This document shows, piece by piece, positions 59,796 to 64,000 of a stretch of 64,000 bases of DNA. Source of the DNA: Gnetum montanum (lineage: Eukaryota > Streptophyta > Gnetopsida > Gnetales > Gnetaceae); NCBI GenBank assembly GCA_015680685.1, contig MNCI01015910.1, positions 972,449 through 1,036,448 on the forward strand, given 5' to 3'. The first letter of the stretch is position 1. The number at the start of each line of letters is the position of its first letter. Under the pieces are notes generated by a model. It did not search any database and had not been told where the DNA came from. It saw only the letters and a program-made list of their open reading frames with translations. The translations under genes and the position numbers were made by a program.

Positions 59796-60457
59796 GAGAG
59801 TTTAGTGTTTCCTCTAATAATTGGAATAATAGGCTTTTGCAAAGATTCAAATTCTAGTAAAAAATCATAAATTAAGAAGAAATTGCATGTTTACTTTCAT
59901 GGGTCTTTTTCCATGGCAATTACTTTACTCTTACGTGTTCGGAAGGTGAGTGTACCCTCTTTAGTAGTTAATGAAGATTGATTTATGTGTGATCTTTTAG
60001 TTCCTTTAGAGTATTATGAGTGGAAATTACTTTACTCTCACTTGGTAAGAAAGTGAGTGTGCCCTATTTAGTAGTTAATGAAGATTAGTTTCTAAGTGAT
60101 CTTTTAGTCTCTTTTTCAAAGAGGCTAGTGTTTCCTCTAATATTTGAGACAATAGGCTTTTGCAAAGATTCAAATTCTAGTGAAAAAGTTATCAATTAAG
60201 AAGAAATTATATGTTTGTTTTTATGGGGCTTTTTCCATGATAATTACTTTACTCTCACTTGTCAAGAAGGTGAGTATGCCTTCTGTAGTAGTTAATGAAG
60301 ATTGGCTTTCAAGTGATCATTTAGTTCCTTTAGAGTATTATGAGGACATGAAAAATTACATGGGGCTTTCATCAACTAATAAGAAATTGCATGTTTTTTT
60401 TGTTCATGGGGCTTTTTTCATGGCAATTACTTTTCTCTTACTTGTTAGCAAGGTGAG
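59796..60457 (+). repeat. About 320-bp tandem repeat with coding-like period
   Basis: TTTCCTCTAATA...AATAGGCTTTTGCAAAG recurs at about 59810 and 60132. Inside each unit CAATTACTTTACTCT-type segments recur (near 59918, 60023, 60240, 60424). A 96-codon frame (60180-60470) repeats KKLHV-F-HGAF-MAIT-LLLV-KV. It is cut at its right end by the element C LTR. Function unknown. Confidence 0.65.
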
Positions 60458-61296
60458 TGATGAGCGGTGAGGTATCCCTGTGCTCAACCATATGAATACG
60501 AGCATACACACACAATTCGGTCGAATTCCAAGGACTATGTGCTTATTCACCTTTATAGAACTTAGACGGGTTAGTTAATCATTGTCTTCCCAAGCTTACT
60601 TATACAGCATGATTGTATGGTTAAGTAAACTTGAGGTATATGATATTTATTTATTTTCTGATGTTTTATGTCCTGGTGCTACAAAGGAAGAAGTGAACTA
60701 ATTAAGTAACTAATTTAATTTAACTAATTAACTATGCTCTAACTAGTCCTAACACCAGCATTCGTTCCCACTTGCTGTAAACATCCTGAACCAATGCAAC
60801 ACTACTGAGATTACCAAATGCTAATCGTTACTGGGTTACCAAGTGTTCCACACATGCTCGAAGTGGTTGTACTAAGTGTGCTTACTTGGGAGAGTTAACA
60901 AGGTGAGAGAGAGAACATTAATTAACTAAGGAAAGCATTAAATAACTGTAAATAACATTAAATAAGCTATTTTAAATGCTACAAGGTTTATCACAAAGTT
61001 CTTTTTTATTTCTAGCCACAAGGTGTGCTTAGGTACACAATGCTCGAAAAAAGATCTATTCACTTTATGACTCCTCCTATGGGCACTCAGAAATAATTCT
61101 AACTCTAAGGAAGGAAAACTGCAAGAGTTTAGGTAAGGGACTAAGATTAACTATGCAAACCAAGCACACCCACCTCTTACTTATAGGTGATGATGAAAGT
61201 CTTGACATTGGATGCCTGATATCGCTTGGTGAGCTTCGATATCACGGACCCGATATCACGAATGCGATATCATGGCCCTGATATCGTGGTTCATCA
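60458..61296 (-). repeat. Element C 3' LTR
   Basis: 839 bp. The minus strand starts TGATGAACCACGATATC and ends CCGCTCATCA. The adjoining CATGTGGGTA is the polypurine tract. U3 holds five GATATC palindromes within about 75 bp (61215-61290). Confidence 0.85.
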
Positions 61297-63200
61297 TACC
61301 CACATGACTGAATGAATACTTGTCCTCAAGTTTCTTACAAAATATTAGGAAGGTATGGAATTATTGATTGAATGAAAACTGATGGTGACATGGGATGATA
61401 GACTCAAAGTGCTTGGGGAATAGATCAATAAATATATTATAGCATTGGTGTTCATAACCATTATAGTGAACATTGTACATAGATGACATCCATACCCTTA
61501 TTTGATAGCTTGAAAAGAGAGAGAAGAAAATGGGGCATGTTGTTGCTGATGTCGGAATTGTGCATTTCATTGTTCATCCATAGCCGCATGATCAAACTTG
61601 TTCCTTGCATAAATAATCTAGCTCCAATCCATTCTGAGTGCTCCCCTTCTATCCTAGTCCATTGTTCATGTGATTGCCATATGCACACATGAAACAGTCA
61701 TGAATTAGCAAGGATAGATAAGATATAGTGTAGTTGATATCTTGCCTCGATATGAAGTACCTTGGCTAGGTTGTGGGTATGGTAGATACTGGGTTAGAGG
61801 TTTATGATTGATAACTACCCAAGGTGTAGGGGTAAGATAGGTATGGAATGGAAAAATTTGTGATAGGGCCCCCACGACTAATAGCAAACCTCTGGTAGCA
61901 ATAAGATGGAAAAATTGAAGAAACAAGAAAGATGAGAGAAATAACAACGGTGAAGCCAATAAAATGGATGTCATGGATGGGGATGAAATGAGAAATGGTT
62001 GATTACAAATAATGTTGAAAGGAAAGAACTTAACAACTGCACCAAAAAGGAATGCCAATGGGTCCTCCCTAAAGTAGGATCATGTCTTTTATGCCCTTAT
62101 AGACCTACAAACCAAAGAGTTCATAGGCTCTAGGAATGACGTATAGAACAATGGTTAAGAAATTTACCCACAAGAAGTTACCAAAGATGAACAATGCCTC
62201 AACCAAGATATAGACTAATCAGAAAATCGACAATGAGGTGGAATATGGGAAGAAATATGGAGGGAGAGGAGAAAATGGAATGGAATCCCAAGAGCACAGT
62301 TGTGTAAAGTCCCATGTGTATTATATGGTTAAGGTGACTGAATAGAATTCATTCCAAATTTGGATTCAAACCAACCACATCCAGTGACCTCACATCAACA
62401 CAATTTACCAACCCATCCTCTTGAAGCAACAAGAATGCATCCATTGAGTCACCACCATTCCAAGGAGAGAAAGATAGAGTAGGAGGAAGTGAGAAAGGGC
62501 CTTAGTTAGAGGGAACCTTTAGGTATGAGTAACATGTCTTTCCAATACCATAACTAATTCTTGTAGCCCATATTTCATTATTATGTCTAAGGGGTGTGCT
62601 TTGAATTCTCACCAGTTTTTTTTTTTGTTTTTGATTTTTTTTATCATGCGAACCACACCATGCAAAGACTTATTTGATTCATTCAACTTTTTGATGTTTG
62701 GTCATCAACAGAATGGCGGAAAACCTATGAAAAGCATCCAAATACCCAAGAGAATAGCCAGCATAAGTATGTCAAATCCCCTTGAAGTCACACCCTTTTC
62801 AACCATTGAGTCTTTCCTTAGTTTGAAGAATACCAAGTTACAAATTCATTAATAATTTTTTCTAGAAAAAGGGATGACGTGGACTCATTGCCTATTTTAT
62901 CAAAAGAACCATATCTTAGTATTAACATTGAAAATCAAAGGTAAAAAACCAACATGAACAATCGACATCATTATAATTCAATCCACCATCATGAGCACTT
63001 ATTATATGATGAATGAAAGTAAATCAAACAAATAAAGAAATAATAAAAATGGTAAGGATGGTGTAAAATAAAAATAAGTAAATATGAAAAAATGTGTAAA
63101 ACAAAAATGCAAACAAAAAAGAGGTGAGGGCTTAGAATGGTTAGCATTGGTGGCCCTCTCCCCCACGATTGAGTTGGAGGGAGGAGATAAGTGCACAAGG
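61297..63200 (-). other. Element C 3' UTR
   Basis: Matches 41860-43780 of element B in reverse orientation. No coding trace. Confidence 0.7.
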
Positions 63201-63780
63201 CATTCCAAACCTATTTACAATTTGTTGTTGAACAAATCATGCAGCGGTAGATGATGTGCAATCCATAATAACGGCTACTTCTGCCCATTTTGTAGAATAG
63301 TTAACAACAACAATAATGTGGGCTTTTCCATTGTACATTGGTGTAATAGGCCCCATAAAATCAATTCCCCATATATCGAAGGGTTCTAAAGGTTGAATGC
63401 ATTGTTGTGGATTCTCCATTCTAGCATTCATTCCCCCATCACATTGGAAGCACTCACAAGATTGGACAAAATGATGAGCGTCCTAGAACAATGTAGGCCA
63501 ATAATATCTTGCAAGTAGAATTTTAATGCCTGTTCGCCTCCCTGCTTAATGACCCCCACAAGGGCCCTCATGAGTATCTTGGAGAACTCGTAATTGATCT
63601 ACATTGGGAACATACCATTAAACCAAGTCATCGGGACATACCTTATAAAGGTGCCCATTGATTTCCATGAAATATTTGGCTCGGTGTAGAAACTATTGTT
63701 TCTTTTTAACGTCTAACTCTTGTGGTGTTTCTTGTGTAAGGAGATAGGTAAGAATGCTACTATAAAAATTTATTTCCATG
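63201..63780 (-). pseudogene. Element C integrase remnant
   Basis: The minus strand reads DTHEGPCGGH (zinc-finger His part), CECFQCDGGMNARM (Cys part), EPFDIWGIDFMGPI and IIVVVNYSTKWAEVAV (core with the first Asp), then VNRFGMP. After that it runs directly into the 3' UTR, so the second Asp, the Glu and the C terminus are missing. Confidence 0.8.
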
Positions 63781-63800
63781 GTTAATTGATTATTCACTAC

Positions 63801-64000
63801 TGATGAGTGGCGAGGTACCCCTACACTCTACCATACGAATACGAGCGTGCACGCGCGATCCGGTCGAACTCCGTAGACTAAATGCCTTAACGCCACAAGA
63901 AACACTTGGGGTTAATCGTTCGTTGTCTTCCCAGGCTTGCTTGTATGTGTCACGGTGTATGGTTAAGCAAGTCTGAGGTATGTGATTTTTTTGGTATTTT
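63801..64000 (-). repeat. LTR D (partial), nested in element C
   Basis: Starts on the plus strand TGATGAGTGGCGAGGTACCCC, the LTR end of the B/C family, and keeps many CpG sites (CGAGCGTGCACGCGCGATCCGG). This implies a young insertion. It runs off the window. Confidence 0.85.

Larger units (their letters stand above)
60458..63800 (-). mobile_element. Element C: relative of B, minus strand, 3' part only
   Basis: The 3' LTR (60458-61296) is followed to the right by a 3' UTR shared with B and an integrase remnant. The element is interrupted at 63800 by LTR D of the same family and orientation, so the rest lies outside the window. Confidence 0.75.

Overview
The window reads as heterochromatic nuclear DNA of a seed plant, probably an angiosperm; the species cannot be identified. 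Almost all of it is nested, decayed Ty3/gypsy LTR retrotransposons. I saw no credible host gene, rRNA, intact tRNA or CRISPR array. Element names below (Tat-1 to Tat-3, A to E) are local labels.

Layout. 1-2510 (+): fossil gypsy pol (E). 5.9-12.5 kb (-): fossil element A with a 5' LTR at 11745-12545. 12957-58736 (-): Tat-3, the oldest frame of the nest. It is bounded by a perfect 5-bp duplication (TACAT), has LTRs of about 2.9 kb and an internal region of only about 0.8 kb. Two elements are inserted in its left (3') LTR. Tat-1 (14827-32253, +) has equal 1561-bp LTRs, target duplication GGTTG, a primer-binding site, gag-PR, RT, two RNase H domains and integrase. Tat-2 (32796-54257, -) is much more decayed and is itself split by element B (37621-44586, +). 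B keeps LTRs, gag and protease but has no RT-RNaseH-integrase. 60458-63800 (-): element C, a relative of B, entered at its right by another LTR (D) that runs off the window.

Most interesting content. The 5.1 kb between protease and RT of Tat-1 carries an antisense gene. I reconstruct nine exons on the minus strand (25058 down to 20979, about 3.2 kb coding). Splice sites are GT/AG, and reading phase is preserved across every junction from exon 2 to exon 9. Nine in-frame stops, of the kind C-to-T decay produces, mark it as a recently broken gene. It ends in an acidic tail and is flanked by DNA dense in the hexamer TTACGC/GCGTAA, which also forms a hairpin-rich array in the U3 of the Tat-1 LTR. 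Tat-2 has a spacer in the same place with exon-like pieces and a repeat array in which TTACGC could have decayed to TTATGC. A tandem repeat family flanks the spacer in Tat-1 and occurs at the same relative places in Tat-2. Separately, the right LTR of Tat-3 holds a 293-codon open frame in a CpG-rich island, while the other copy of the same LTR is decayed there.

How the parts work together. Tat-1 gag, PR, RT, RNase H and integrase make up the usual replication machinery of a Ty3/gypsy element. The antisense gene is accessory cargo, possibly acting on the TTACGC arrays; that role is inference. All coding regions here carry stops, so present activity is unlikely. All coordinates and splice junctions were derived by eye; no alignment or database search was run.
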